Below, in pieces: positions 36,110 through 50,400 of a DNA stretch of 64,000 nt; positions within the stretch are counted from its first letter, which is position 1, and each line of letters opens with the position of its first letter. The DNA is from Aphis gossypii (Eukaryota; Arthropoda; Insecta; Hemiptera; Aphididae). The translations under genes and the position numbers were made by a program. The notes under the pieces were generated by a model. It searched no databases, was not told the DNA's origin, and saw only the letters and a program-made list of their open reading frames with translations. The stretch spans positions 58,629,260-58,693,259 of the forward strand of contig NC_065530.1 in NCBI RefSeq assembly GCF_020184175.1, in the 5' to 3' direction.

Positions 36110-39100
36110 TACATGTCACTATGGGTTTCTCAATACATGGCAATGAAAAAGAAAATTATTATTTAATAGTGAAAGTCCAAAATATATGATTTCATTTTTG
36201 GAATAATCAAATTATTTTTTACTGATTTTCTCAGTTAATTTTTATATTCTACAAATTATTTTTATTTTTAATTGTATTTATGATTTTTATAATTCTCATA
36301 AAAATTTTCTATTGATAGCCTATAATTTATCATTTGAACTTCATATTCTAATGCTGAATACTTTAAATTAGTAATAATTAATTATACATTATGATGTACC
36401 TACCTATTATCGATTATCTATTAATTATTATTATTAATTTATAAAAAATGCATTTAGATATTTATTATTAGTTATATAAATGTGGTCAGAAAAATATTTT
36501 GTCTAAGTATCTATAATATTATATGTTCTATTGTTGTTGTATTTGAAAAGTAAAAAACCTAAAATATGTCTTTTGTAAAAGATGTAAATATATTATGAAA
36601 AATGTAATTAAAAATTTTCAATTTTCATAATATGCATTATTTTTAAATTATAAAATTGTCGTCAGAGAAACAAATGTACTTAGTACATTTGTATGAAATA
36701 ATATAATGGTAAAAATTTATATATTATAAACTATAATGATTAAAATAATTTTGCTGAAATAATAATAATAGTAGTCTTAAGTTTATTAGAAATGATAATT
36801 TGTTGCAACATTTAAATCACTAACAATATTACTTTATTTAATGATCTATTAATACAGTGTAGGTATATTATGGCGCCTGTATGATATTAAATTTATCAAA
36901 TTATTTATTTAACCATCATTCATCTACATTATACACTTGGTCATACACATTAAACATAGTTGTATTTATTATGAGTACCGTGATTATGGGTAAAAATAGT
37001 AGTAATATAGTCGTAATTTTAATGGTTTAAGCTTACAGTACTTTCAAGGAAACTATTATTTTACCATATAATTCATAAAACTTAACTTAAAAGAAATGTT
37101 ATGATATATACTGGATCTATTACTCATTTTGTTTTAATATATTATGTCACTTCATTAGAAATATACTATATATTTCAACACGATATTCAATTTTGATTTA
37201 AGTAGTATAATTTGTGATGGCTAGGAATTCTCATATTAATTTTTTTAACGATTAAGTTGTACAACTTAACGACTAAAATTATTTAAGTTTTTATAGAGAC
37301 TGCCAACTGAGGTTTGTATGTGTGGGCATTAGTGATCCATAGATTTTTGTGGAAAGAAAAATTATATCCTCCTCAGAAACAAATTCTTTATTACGTCACT
37401 GTAGTTTAAATCAATATAATATTGCCAATATGTGACTGCAAAAATATATATTTTCTGTAAGTCATAATATGTTATTTTAGATTAGTTGAACCAAAAATTG
37501 GTTTAAAATTGGATGTTTGGAAAGATTTTGTTTTACTTCGATGTATAATAGTGGGGAATTTCAGTAAACATCCCTAAGTCTGACCATATATATAATTTTC
37601 TCTCACTACTCTTTATGTTATGATCAATACTTTACACAAAAACTAACTTGACTTATTTGTAAAAGAGTTTCCGAAAAATCGCTTTAATTATAACTGGTAA
37701 TATAACCAAACGTATTAGTGTACACATAATAGAAAAGGAGTTAAAGAGTAGATGGAGCTCAGATACAACTCTCCTACTGAAATTTATTAATTCATGAATA
37801 TAATTTTAATCAAGTCTCATAATTTGTAAGTATATACTAATTATTAATAAAAGCTTAACTATCCTCCTCCCATAAAAATAAATAAACCCTGCGTGTGCAA
37901 TTGAAGTTCAACAACTACCTATTCAAATTTTCATATTTGGGTATTACATAAACTAGGACCTATATATTATGTATTTGATTTAAACTCACTTAAACATTTA
38001 AAGTGACCGAAATACATTTTAAAATTTATTAAAGTGTATTTATAAATATAACTTTTGATATTTATACTCGTTAATTGTAATTTATTAAAATAACGTTTTA
38101 AATTTATAACTTTTTATAGTATAAAATTTAATAATTATTAATACAGATAGTATTTTATATATACAGTTATAAAATCACGTGTATAATTAATTTTCAGAAA
38201 TCTATCATATGAATGATTGTAATTCGTTTGTAGTTTATATTATATTATGACTTCTGCAAATAAAAAAGTATTAGCATTAGTGTTGGTTCTTAATAATTTT
38301 TATGTTTATATAATTCAATTTTAAAAGCGGAAAAGACCTTTATTTGTTTATGAACAAAAAAAAATGGTTTAAATTTAATAATATTCAAATCATCTAAGAG
38401 CAAACTTATGCGATGACTACATAGAAAAGAAATTAACTGTAAAAACGTTTCTCGTGTGAAAGATGAAGAAGATAAATTGAAGGTAAAAAATGTAAAAAAA
38501 AAATAAAATTTATGATGTGATGCGTGTTAATAGTAAAATACATTTGAAAGGTGTAAAAATGTATGTCATCATAAAATTATTAAAAAGAAAGGTGCGAAGT
38601 TTTTTTCAATAATGCTTTAAAGGAATATTGATAATTCATAGCTCTGATAACTTTCCAATTACAAAAGCGCTTTAAGGTATTTTAGAGCCTTTCATACATA
38701 AAGAATATACAACATTAACCACAATACTTCAGTTAGTCCAGTTAAGAGCCATTATTTCAACCAATTGGAGCTTCAAGCGATTATGATTTTTCATTTTTTT
38801 TTTAAATCTAAATCTAAGTCAAGAGTAATGACATTTTTCGAATTAACAGGTATTTGTTTGTTATAAGTAATGAATATTTAAATCAAGAAATTATACATAT
38901 TATATTCTTATTGTTGAAAAATAAGTAATAAATGAATTATTTTAATAATTTAATGACTATTTATTTTGTGTTAAAATATACATATACAAATAATACGTAG
39001 ACGTAATGTGGTTTTCAAAAAAAAATCTCAACTAGGTACTTTTGTATACCTTTAAATTTATTTTTAAGAACTAAGTAAAACTATACAATATCTCAACACA

Positions 39101-41859
39101 AAAGTATTCAACAACTCTTTAAACCTTAAAGTACTGGTGTTTGCAAAAAGGAGTATTAAATTATGAACAAAACAAATTTAGGATTAAATCATCTTCTATC
39201 TTTAATATCGTTTAGTAGAAAAAGGTGACGCCGGCTTTGGTGAATGGAGTTTTGGACGAAGTGATTGATTTTGTTTTGCCTTTTACGTTTGTGTACGATG
39301 AATTATGAATAACTTGTTTTTGATAGTACTTATATAGAATTTCCAGAATCTCTATAACTTTTCGTTTTAAAACTTTCAAGCATATAAAGATATTTTCCAA
39401 GTTCTTGAAAACTATTTATTATGTAATTGAAGCGTTTCAACATTTATACGATTCATGTGTTTTCTTTTTATTTTATATAAACTGCACACTAACTAAAAGC
39501 AATAACGTTTATTTTAAATCGAAACCAACAAATTGTATTATAAGTGCGTTTATTTTCTAAGGATGTACATGGTTATGGGACTTAAACGCAATTTAATCAC
39601 AATTCACGTAAGAAGAATATATTTAAAAATAATTATCTTGACTTATACTAAACAACAATGTATGTTGAAGTATAGTTTTTGTTAACACCTACTCCTTGTG
39701 AAAATCGTGTCTAAACGGGTTTGGTATTTTTTGTTGTGGCATTCATCAATTTCTGCTCAAATAAAATACTGGATAAAATATGCTCAATTCATTAAAAATG
39801 TTACAGTGTCGACTTTTTTTTTTATACCAATTGGTAAAATTATAAATACGATTACATTAACGAGATGTTTTCCAACATTATAGGTAGTGTAATACGATAT
39901 TTTCATTTTTTTAACTTTGTTATTGCGTATTTTTAAAAAACTTTGATTTAATAATAAACATTAATACTGCCATATCATTCAAAAAGAGTTTATAGTGTTA
40001 GAAGCTATAGTAAGCCTTAAAGTAAAGCGATGAACAAAGATTTCATTGATATTTTTTTCTTTTAAGAGTTTTCAGAGCTTTAGTGAGTGGAAAAATATAC
40101 GGATTTGGATGCTATTTCATAAGAAATGGTTTATGCGGTATTGTTGTTCAGCTATCAAAAATTGTTTTTTTTTTTTATTCTAACTTTTATAGTTTTGATA
40201 TCTAATTTACCATTGCTTGTGTTAAACAGTAATAAAGTCATTAAAATGCATTATTATTTTTAATACAAACATTATTTTTATATGTCTTTTAGACTATTGA
40301 GAAAACATTAACAAACATTTTTCCTATCATATGGATTTGCATAAAAAGAATCATTGGGTTTGAAAAATATATTACATAATTATATCATATCGATAAAGAA
40401 CTTTATTGATTAATAACTTTAGTGTATATCTACACAAGTTATATTCTAGCGTATTTTGGTTACTTCAGTACTATTACATAGGTATACGGCATATAATTGA
40501 TTTGAATGTTATAAGTTAGTAACTTTAGATTCGAACAGAAGCAAGAAATAATTGGTTTTTATATTGACACTTACCTATGTTTTGTTTATAGATATGAAAC
40601 TACTTTGAAGTTTGAAGTAATAAATATGTTCAATTCTAATTTCATTAGTATTGTGTTCAACCAATAAGAAATAAGTTGTAAGTCGTAGCAAGTAAGTAAT
40701 AAATACTACGTATACCTACGTATAGTATGTATCTAGCTACCTTCAGTATAATACATTATTATTAACAATTTATTTTACTATTTATATATATTTATTTTAT
40801 ATATTAATGAAAAATATCTACAAAAAAAATATATTTAAATCAATTGCAAATATGTATATTTATAAAATGCGTCACCACTTGATAATCAACATTATTATTA
40901 TATAGTTACTGTGATCCCTGTGTATTCCTCGTACCTATTACATTTTTATTTGAAACATCTAACTCTTGATAACCAAATAACCAAATACGATTAAATCATT
41001 CATGTGTCTAATTTATGAAGAATTTTTTTTATTAAAAACGAAATCGATTGATTTTGAAGATAACCGTTTGTTTAAAGATTCGTTAACATGAATATATTTT
41101 TATTTATCACGTATTTAAAATATTATAGTTATTTAACTTTTGGTAAGTATGGAGTATACACTAAAATTTATATATATAGATAGTATTTTATGTGGCATTG
41201 AGATATTGAAAAAATAGCAATATTGATGTTTTCAAGTCGGTTCCGTAAATATATACAAAAAGGTACTGGGTACATATTTATACACTCAATATAATCGTAT
41301 TTCGTCAATATAAAATATTAAATCAGTTGTAACAAACAAGTGTTGCAATAATTCAACAAAAATATTATGATTTTATTTATTTATTTATTTGTTGTTAACT
41401 GTTTTTAGTTTTTGTGGTTTTCGTATCATGTTCCTTTAACATGTGAAAAATAACAATAATTTAGTGAGAGTAATTTATACAGTAATTAAATTATTTTAAT
41501 ATAAATTATAGTTTTATTAGCTTAAATATTTACAATACAATTATTGTTGTTTAATTTTTTAAGAATAACTTTAAATGTTTAAAAATTAATGATAATCAAT
41601 GAATAATTAAATATTATTAATAAATATATAATTTAAGTTATCATTTTATAATACCTTCATTATTGTTAATTCAATTTAACCGTTATAAAATAAAGTTTTA
41701 TCTTTATTTTTAAATACATTTTATTTATATACAATATACATTTATATATATTATTAATTATTAAATTTGCATATTAAAATAGTACGTATATCAATATATC
41801 ATTCGTTAATTATAGGCATACCTACGTAAACTACGTTAGTGAGTTATTTTGTTTATTAT
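36110..41859. other. Long AT-rich gene-poor stretch
   Basis: Nothing with coding support was found. An ACGTCACTG-ended segment near 37392-37402 resembles a hAT right terminus without a visible partner. Short open frames at 39212-39400 and 39698-39883 lack motifs. Confidence 0.5.
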
Positions 41860-42618
41860 TAGGGCTCAAATTTTAAAGTATATGCTTCTTTTTTTTATAA
41901 ATGAGATAGAAATATAATTTTTATATATAAATTTATTTCATGTCATTCTAATATGTTATATTGTCCAAATAAACCAATTTATTTTTGCTTTTTTCGGTTT
42001 TTTTTTTTATATAAATGCTTATTTTGCTTTTCAGTTATTTCAGCTGTAGAATTCTTTTTATGTTTATTATGCTACTATAGTAATAATAAAAAATTGAATT
42101 AATATTAGAAACGTAAAAACCCAGAATTCGTTATAGGTGTTGGATTATTATTGTTTTCGTTATCGGCTTGTTTATTAAATATATTAAACGTATAGATTGT
42201 CGATCTACATATATAGCCCGCAGTACCTATTCGGCCAGTATGCCTACAACATCGACATCGACCATTCAAAATTTAAGATGTAGTGTTGTAATTTAAAACC
42301 TCTTCTATGAAGTATGCACCAATCAATTCAGAGGATGTACAAATAGATTTAGTCGTTTTTTATGTATAAAAATATTCAGTTGGACAATATAGATTCAGCT
42401 TCACTATTGAAAATCTAGAGAAATACACGGTAATTAATTATTTTTTTTAATTTAAATTAGTTTTTTTATTAATTTTTATAACTGGTTCGTGTTAATTTTT
42501 GCTTATGTTTTTTTTTGTTGCTTTTTTTTAAAATTAAATGTAGCTACTTATTTTTTGCTTTTTTAAAACAATCGTGTACTTTTTTAGTTGCTTATTATGC
42601 TTTAAAATCCGAGCCCTA
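41860..42618. mobile_element. 759-bp hAT-like element with 19-bp TIRs and near-perfect 8-bp duplication
   Basis: The left end is TAGGGCTCAAATTTTAAAG (41860-41878). The right end is CTTTAAAATCCGAGCCCTA (42600-42618). They are inverted repeats that differ at two of 19 positions. Flanks TTTATTAT (41852-41859) and TTTAGTAT (42619-42626) agree at seven of eight positions. TAGGGCTC-type termini occur in hAT elements. The interior contains an ATG-started frame at 42240 (MPTTSTSTIQNLRC) and a segment with FTIENLEKYT near 42395-42425 that faintly recalls CGGBP1-like hAT transposases (..FLEKYT). It is far too broken to be active. Confidence 0.7.
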
Positions 42619-42626
42619 TTTAGTAT

Positions 42627-43631
42627 TTACTATTATTGTTTATTACTAATATAAACTGTAATAGGATTCATAATTGAATATTTTTTTGACTTGTGTAGAT
42701 GACGTAATTATTATGTTTTGTGTAAATTCAGTTTCGTGATTAGATACCTATGAAGAGTATACGTTTCGGGCAATTGTGAAATAGCTTTGGATGTGATTCA
42801 GAGAATTGATTTATAAGACAGCATGGCAATTAAGGTTTAACATTACAAAAAAACTAAAATCGACGACATAATCTAATAAAAAACCACTGGCCTACGAAGT
42901 CAAAGTTGGATTTTTGATCAATAACAAAAAATATAAGTACGTTTTAACGTTTGTAAATTAATTTTGATAAAGAAACGACAAAAATAAATTATATTTTAAC
43001 ACTATCCAATTATCTTAGGGCTAAAATAACATTTTAAATTCACTAGAAAGTAATTTAAATAATTTTTTTATGAATTCAGAATGTTATTTTAGGATAAAAT
43101 ATTCATGAACGCTTAAGTTTTCATTTCTTTTCATTCAGCCAATAAATTGTAATAATTGCTATTTGGACGGCTTATAAAACACAGCACGCCCAAAAATAAA
43201 TATATCACCTGAAAAGGTCATAAATACACTTTGTTATAGTTTTTAAAGGAGAATTATGTTTTATGATTAAAATATGTTTGAAAACAATTTTTAAAATCAT
43301 ATTATTCACGCGGAGGCTAAAACAAATCAAGATCGATACTCATGCATGTCTCAGTTTCATATATATATATAACGGTTCCTCATTGTTATAATTGTATGAT
43401 CGTAAAAAAAAAATAAATATAAAAAAATAACTTATTTTATTTTAATTATACTTCGAGTATTACACTAATTATTATATGACACGTAGGATAGTGAGTACTT
43501 TTAATTATACATTTTGTAAAATATAGTAATCGATATTAATATCCATGGGGATTTATTCATATTTTTGTGGATAACGGATCATAAAAATTAGAACATTATC
43601 TCTAATAATAATGATTGATATAGGGCCTAGG
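42627..43631. other. AT-rich intergenic sequence, no gene
   Basis: No recognisable coding, RNA or repeat feature. Confidence 0.5.
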
Positions 43632-43801
43632 CAGAGTCGGATTTAGAGGAGGGCTGCAGTCCAGGGGACCCCACAAATTCGGAGACCTCACAATTTTATG
43701 ATATTCTAATAAGAAAAAAAAAAATATTTTCTTGTTTATGTATAAGGGGTACCCAAAATTCACTCCGCCCACGGGCCATCACATACTTAAATCCGTACCT
43801 G
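43632..43801. mobile_element. 170-bp hAT-like element, CAGNNNCGGATTTA termini
   Basis: The left end is CAGAGTCGGATTTAGAGG. The reverse complement of the right end is CAGGTACGGATTTAAG. The shared CGGATTTA core at the same distance from the end, the size, and the GC-rich CCCC/GGGG subterminal blocks match the better-preserved element at 54284-54456. An exact 8-bp duplication was not found (flanks CCTAGGC and CTGAGGC are only similar), so this copy is older or the boundary is off by a few bases. Confidence 0.6.
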
Positions 43802-45974
43802 AGGCAAGTTAGGGTTTCATAATATTTTAGTCCTTAAAAATGATAAATTAAACAGCTATTTACGTATTCAATAGCTAACATCCGTTCAACTGGTGGTATT
43901 TACGCAAATAGGTTTAGTATAAAATATAAAAATTAATTGCTTCTATTATGTATCAAATAGTCGATACTCGTATCTTATGCTATCGTAATTAATATATTTC
44001 TTTTAAATTTCAACCTATAGTAGAACAGAACAGAACATAATTTAATAACAATTTGTTTAAAATTATTTACATTTACATTTTAATTTTTTTTAAATAGGGG
44101 ATATACTAGAATGATAATTATTTATTGAAATTATTTTTATATTTTAGTTGAAGTATTTTTTGAACGTCATGGAAATATTTTCTGAAATGTTTTCTTTTCA
44201 ACCAACTTTTAGATTTGACTCTCTGTAGCCCCTCTCCACTACGCGCACACTTATTTAAGTCTAAATATGCTATAATAGTATAATATCTATAAAATATTAC
44301 AAAAAAAAATATTGTGAATGTAAATTAAAAATGCCATTGTTTGTAACTCACAATGTTCCATTAAGTTATATAACTTACGTGTACAATCATATACTTATAG
44401 TCTATAGATATTATGTTTTACTGTATTTCTATCTTAATTAATAACCCAAGCAATATATTATGTATTTATAGAATCTAACACAAATATTAGTCATCGCAAA
44501 CGTGCAAAGTACCCATGTAGTTGTCTCGATAAAATAATTGCAAAGACAAAGTTAACAGAAAACTAATTATTGTAATCGAATGTCGTTGACTAATTAAATA
44601 CGATGATTGCGATGTGTTAACAAAAGTTTTCACGAGGTATTTTTTGTCACGTGATAATATTACATAATAATCATAATATTATAATACATAGTTCGGCTTT
44701 TCGACAAATCAATTACTATAATTGTTCACCCGCGAAGAGACGCGTGTTCATATTATATTATATAATTTAGTGTACAATATGGATCGTTTAATCCTATCAG
44801 CGTAAAATATATTAATTAATATGTTTACATACATAGAAAATGGTTCTCTTAAAGCATGAACCAGGTAATATTAAAATATCTTAAAAATAAAATGCATTTT
44901 AAAATTTATTTATTTTCATTTATACATATGATATTATAACCATAGATAAAAACTTAAAATAAACTATGATATTAAAAATATTATATCATATGTATAAATT
45001 TTAAAACTGCTAGTATTTCCCAAGATAATCCTTAAAGATTTACAATAAAAAAAAATATGAATTAATTAATTGTATATTTTATTATTATATAGGTAACAAA
45101 AATTTACAAATGTATTAATAAAACAATTTTATCCGCGAAAATCACAGTATGTATAAGTATCGTGTGATCTTAAATTTGGGCAACAGTAGATACAGCAACA
45201 TTTACTATAAGTCATCGAAAAAAGAAAATCAAAGTGTAAATAAGTAAATAGATTATACACTGATCGGTTATAAAGCGGTATAATTTAGTATCGATTAGAC
45301 GTAATAGCCGGATAAAAAATAAAATAAAAAAATAAAAAAATTTGGTCGATGTCGTTTAGATGACCTACACTGGTGCGTCTGCGATAAAGAGATGGAAAAA
45401 AATTCGCGTAGGTATACATAATGTATTTCAAATATTATATATATCATATTTAAAGGGGTATAAGATTGGCCGCACAGGCGAGACACCCCACGAAATTGTG
45501 TTACACCACCTGTAGCAACTCAGCACGGCTACTATAGGTATAGAAGTTTTCGTAAATGTTCATAAATGAACAAGAATCCATTATAGACCAATTTCATTGG
45601 CGTTAATCATACGACACGAAACGTTCGATGAAAATTTTCCATTCTCCCAATAACATATATTTATACGATAATAATATTGTACATGTAGTATAATTTAAAC
45701 TATATAATGTGTAATAAAGGGATGTTATTCGGAAAAAATTCTGAAAATAATAGTAGCAATATATTGAAAATTGGATATATTTTTTACAGAAACTCCGTAC
45801 TTGCGCATGTAACCTGTGACAATCGAAATTTTAAAGAAGTATGAATTTCGACCGGAAAGACGTATCGGCCAGAGTATCATTTTAAAAGGAAGTAGAGGGA
45901 AGCAGCAGGTAGTACTTATTGGCACGTATATTTTTCCCTGCGTCTTATTGACCTGTTATAAAATTTAGGATTTA
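43802..45974. other. AT-rich intergenic sequence, no supported gene
   Basis: Minor less AT-rich patches at 45290-45490 and 45780-45930 carry open frames of 63 and 66 codons on the minus strand. Neither has a family motif. Confidence 0.45.
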
Positions 45975-46757
45975 GGCCCGATTTGCCGACACCCAATTAG
46001 CTGACTACTCGTTTCGCCGAAGAGGAATCCGATCTCCGGTAGAAATGGAAAAAAGTTCCAATTCACCGACAAATCGTATAGTTTCATAAAATACAAAAAC
46101 AATTTTTATGTGGGAATCTAGAATATTATAAACTAAAATCAAAATGTTGATACAACTACACTATGATAATATTATTTGTCAGTTGACAGTCAGTAATAAT
46201 TACATCTTCAATTGGTCATACAATAATATTAAATTTAAAATATCGTGATTTATAATAAATTCTTAGCGTGATGTCCAATTTTTAGTTTTGGATAATTTTA
46301 CACATATAATTGATAGGAAAAGAGGTTCTAACCAGTATTATAAATGTATTGATAATTGTGGGGGTCGAGTAATACACAGAGAAGATTCTAACTATATTAT
46401 AATGCTATAATAAATTAGAAGAAAGGCAAAAGAAAGGTACCTATAATATTTATAAAATTAAGTGGCATATTATAATAATACATATTTTTCTAATAACGTT
46501 TCAAATTATAATTTTAGCCCACAAAATGTTATTTTGGAATACTTGGACGTAATCATGTTCTATTTTCATTTAAAAAACAGAAGCTCGTAAGGTTAGGTAT
46601 TTTTATAATTAGTTAATGGTTGACAAATAATTTTAAAACAATAAAATAATTATATTTTTAGGTATTGATCATTTTGAACTAATACCTATGTATAATTGTG
46701 TGCGGGATGTCGAACGTCGGAAAATCTGATGTCGGCAAAATGGTGTGTCGGTGGGCC
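45975..46757. mobile_element. Possible DNA transposon remnant with GGCCC...GCCGACA inverted ends
   Basis: The left side reads GGCCCGATTTGCCGACACCC. The reverse complement of the right side reads GGCCCACCGACACACC followed by ATTTTGCCGACATC. Both ends are dense in CCGACA/TGTCGG words, which are otherwise rare in this AT-rich window, and they point inward. No target-site duplication or transposase was recognised. Boundaries are approximate. Confidence 0.4.
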
Positions 46758-47159
46758 CATCAGCACGATACAAAAATTTAGAAATGCGATGATGGTCAAT
46801 GCATCAAAGTTAAAATATATTATAAAAACCATAAAACGTATAATATATGTATGGAAGTAATGTATATTTATTATTTATATACAAATGTATATTATTTGTG
46901 TGTACGATAAAAGCTATTTGCAACTTCGAACTTTTTGATTTTTAATTCATTAGAGTATTAAATACATATATAAATATACATGAGTAATAACCCTTTAACG
47001 CCATATTTACACGAATACTTATTGTATTTACTACATACCGAAAAAAACCTGTCCTGGAAATGAAAAACAATTGGAGTGTTTACACTTTGGGAATTGGGAG
47101 GGATCAATTGAAAAAAAAATCAAATAGCACCACATGCATAAATCGCAGCTCGTACTAAG

Positions 47160-47421
47160 TAAATTTTCGTTGTAATATTATTCGGATAACGCACGCGCCC
47201 ACGACGCCAACACGCCAACAGGTTGCGCGGAAAAAAACTCATATAACAGGGCTCAGGAGTGTTGTCAGGGGGCGTATTTTACGGGACCGTATACGACGCG
47301 GTTTGACGCGCTTTTTCCGGTACATATTGCGCTGCGTCTTTGTCGACGGCGTCATTCTGCTTGGTTGTCCCGTCCGCCGCACCCACGTGAGAAACGCGCA
47401 CCCAAGGCTCAAGTCCGACCG
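47160..47421 (+). promoter_or_regulatory. CpG-rich island ending at a canonical donor, probable noncoding first exon
   Basis: A compact, very CpG-rich block (for example CGTATACGACGCGGTTTGACG and GTCGACGGCGTC) ends at GACCG|GTAAGTCAT (donor at 47422). There is no ATG on the plus strand between about 47200 and the donor, so if it is an exon it is 5' untranslated. Two overlapping minus-strand frames (92 and 62 codons) are side effects of the GC content. The nearest downstream plus-strand genes are the 241-codon gene at 55.3 kb, which has its own TATA box, and allatotropin at 63.7 kb. Confidence 0.4.
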
Positions 47422-50400
47422 GTAAGTCATACACGATATCGTATAATACACAAATAATATTATACAAGTATAAATTATACTTATAATATAAATTATATAT
47501 TGGGATGATTCATGCAATAAATGTTTATAGCCATTTATTAAATAGGTAGATTAATAGATGATTTATTTCCCACTGATTCTCTTAAATTGTTATTACAATA
47601 TGCATATCTGATATTTTAAAAGTTAAGTGTGAAATAATTTTTGTGTCGAAAAAGCTAAGACCACCCCATTAGAAAAAAATGGTTAGAAAATTAAATTTTA
47701 CGTTATTTTTTGAGTAAGTCAATAAATTACATCATCATAATATTTATACTCTATTATAAGTTGACACACTCCCAAACATAAAATAGAATATCTAAAAACG
47801 GTATTTTTTCTAATTTTCTATATTATATACATTGCACATCTGTGAGCATATGCGTATTTAATTTCCTATTACTGATGATCGTTAATTTTAAATAGATAAA
47901 CGGGATCACTCTAGGGTAGTATTATATATTTGACGTGAAAATACGAAAAAAAATATCTTAAAATACTAGGAACAGATCGTACTCGGATCGAAGATGTTCG
48001 TGGATTTGTGTATTTTTGGAGTCAACTAAATCTGGTATTAAAATTCAAAATTATTTTACTTACAATACATACATTCAGCGTCACTGCGAGCGATTCAAAA
48101 CCCCAATTGCTTTCAGGTTATAACAATACAAATTATAGGTCAATAATTCAAGACTTTAACTAAATATTTAACTTTCAACCAATGTATAAATTGTTTATTT
48201 TTATATCTATACATTTTTTTCTGCGTGGTTTTAATCTTGCAATTGAAAGAAATTCTTGTTTCCAGTAAGTGTAAAGATTTTTTTTTATTATTATGCTCTC
48301 ATAACTCCACAAAAATAAAAATGAACTTTTAATTGACAAGCAGATTTTTTACAATGTAATATATTATAATGTACAGTTATTATGTATTTTCATTGTTTGG
48401 AGGGTCTCGTGTGGATAAGAAACTATAATTTACATTTTTGAAGTTGAGCGATAATTTGAACAGTCACATTATTTAATATTTTTAAACTAGATCTAAGGGA
48501 TTTTAATGTGGGAAGTTGTTGATGTAAATCCTTGCTGTAACACCGCATTTTATGGAGTTTTCCACAGCTGAGTTTTGGTGTATATTTTTTTTATAAGTGT
48601 TTTTATTCTATTGATCTATATTTAATTTTTTTTCTAAACTTTTTAAATAATTAAAACAATTTAGGTAAATATTCAATGTATTTATATTTAACGACTGCAG
48701 TAACAATAGCACAAAGAAATGTTTTACTAACACTTACATAATAAACTAAATAAAAAAATAGATGAGACATTTTTTTAAAATTTCAATAAGAACTGTTAGT
48801 GACTTTAAAATTAATAAACAATTTACAAAAAAAATATCTTTTTTGAAATAATAAAAATAGTGTGGAAAATAAATTCAGAAAAATAATATATAAATTAAAA
48901 ATAAATCAAATTTTTTAACCGTAAAACTATGTTAATAATTATTCAAACACGTTTTTTTATTCATTCACTTATGAATTAAATTTACTAGTTTTTTTTACTA
49001 GTATTAAATAGTATTTTATAGAAGAATTTATCAATTTTTGTATATTGAGATGAATAAAACTAATTAAATAAATGTTAAATTCAAAGTATAAGAATAATAA
49101 CTAGAATATAACATTTTAAAAGTATTTAGATTTATAATGACAGGTTATAAGTATATGCATTACAATAATGTACACATGGTTATAGAATTAATATTTAAAC
49201 GTTTGGCTTTGTTAATTTAAACTCATAAAATAATGCCGAAGTATGAAGCTTATAAAATAGATTTTGTTACTTAATGAAAAGTATTTAATCCGATTATGAT
49301 ATGAACAGTATATTTCATTAAACATGATATTAATTTAAAGTTTTTGGTTATAATATAGTACTTATCTATTAGATACTTGTCTATTACCAAATATATTTGG
49401 GAAAACTTTAGTATATACCTACTTAGCCAAAACTAATTTAGTTAATAATATGTACCTATATTTTGTTTACGGTTAAATTTCAATGTGCTGTTTATAAGAA
49501 ACAACTATTTTACAATTATTTTTTGGATAGTAGTAATTTAGTTTTATACTTGTTCATTAGCTATAAAATAATTTCATTTTAATTTAAATATTTTTCGATT
49601 GAACATTTTACATTTTAAGGACAGAATGAAAAACATAATTTTTACCTTTTGAACTATGTATTAATATAAAGTGATGATATAATATTATTAGATGAATTGT
49701 AATAGGTAGTTAAACCAAGTTTCTTTGAATTTTTTTAGGCTCTATTGTCATTTTGATTGTTATAAACGATAACAATATTACATAATAAATCAATACGTAA
49801 TAGGCGAATTTTTAAAATATTATTATTATTTTTTTTTATCAACTACAAACATTGACAAAATAAACATGATGCATTGAATATTTAAAAATCCATTTTACGG
49901 CCATAATTAACGGGAACTCCAATTTATAGACTTAAACTTTTGAGAATATTATAGTAAGTTGCTTCTTTTCTATCATAAATTGTTTTTTCACTTAAAGTAT
50001 TATTATTTAAGTGATTTGAAAATAGCTTTTTTGTATATATATATTATATATTAAAAATTATAATACAATTTAAGTTTAACAAGTAGAGAATTATCTACAC
50101 AAGCAAAAGAATGAAGTCTTTTTAAAATAATTACCATTACATTATTCGAAAATTTAAAAACAGGAGTGATTATAAATTTAATCTATAAAAAAAAAATATA
50201 TAAAATAGTTATTAAGCTATAACGCATTATACGATATTTATAATATATACTTTTAAAACAATAATAATGCTTAGGAAATTGTGAGGAGACTATTACACAG
50301 TATAACATTGACTAAATAGTAATAAATAATAACCAACAGTTTTACATCCTTTTTTTCCTTCTAAAGCGACATGCTACTTTTTGGGGACTGGCCCCATTTC

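Noticed and set aside
47239..47517. 92- and 62-codon minus-strand frames over the CpG island
   Set aside because: Two frames open at once is a GC effect; the plus-strand donor gives a better explanation.
48060..48120. Exon-like patch with signals on both strands
   Set aside because: Either strand gives only 12-15 codons with weak partner sites, and neither product resembles a known protein.
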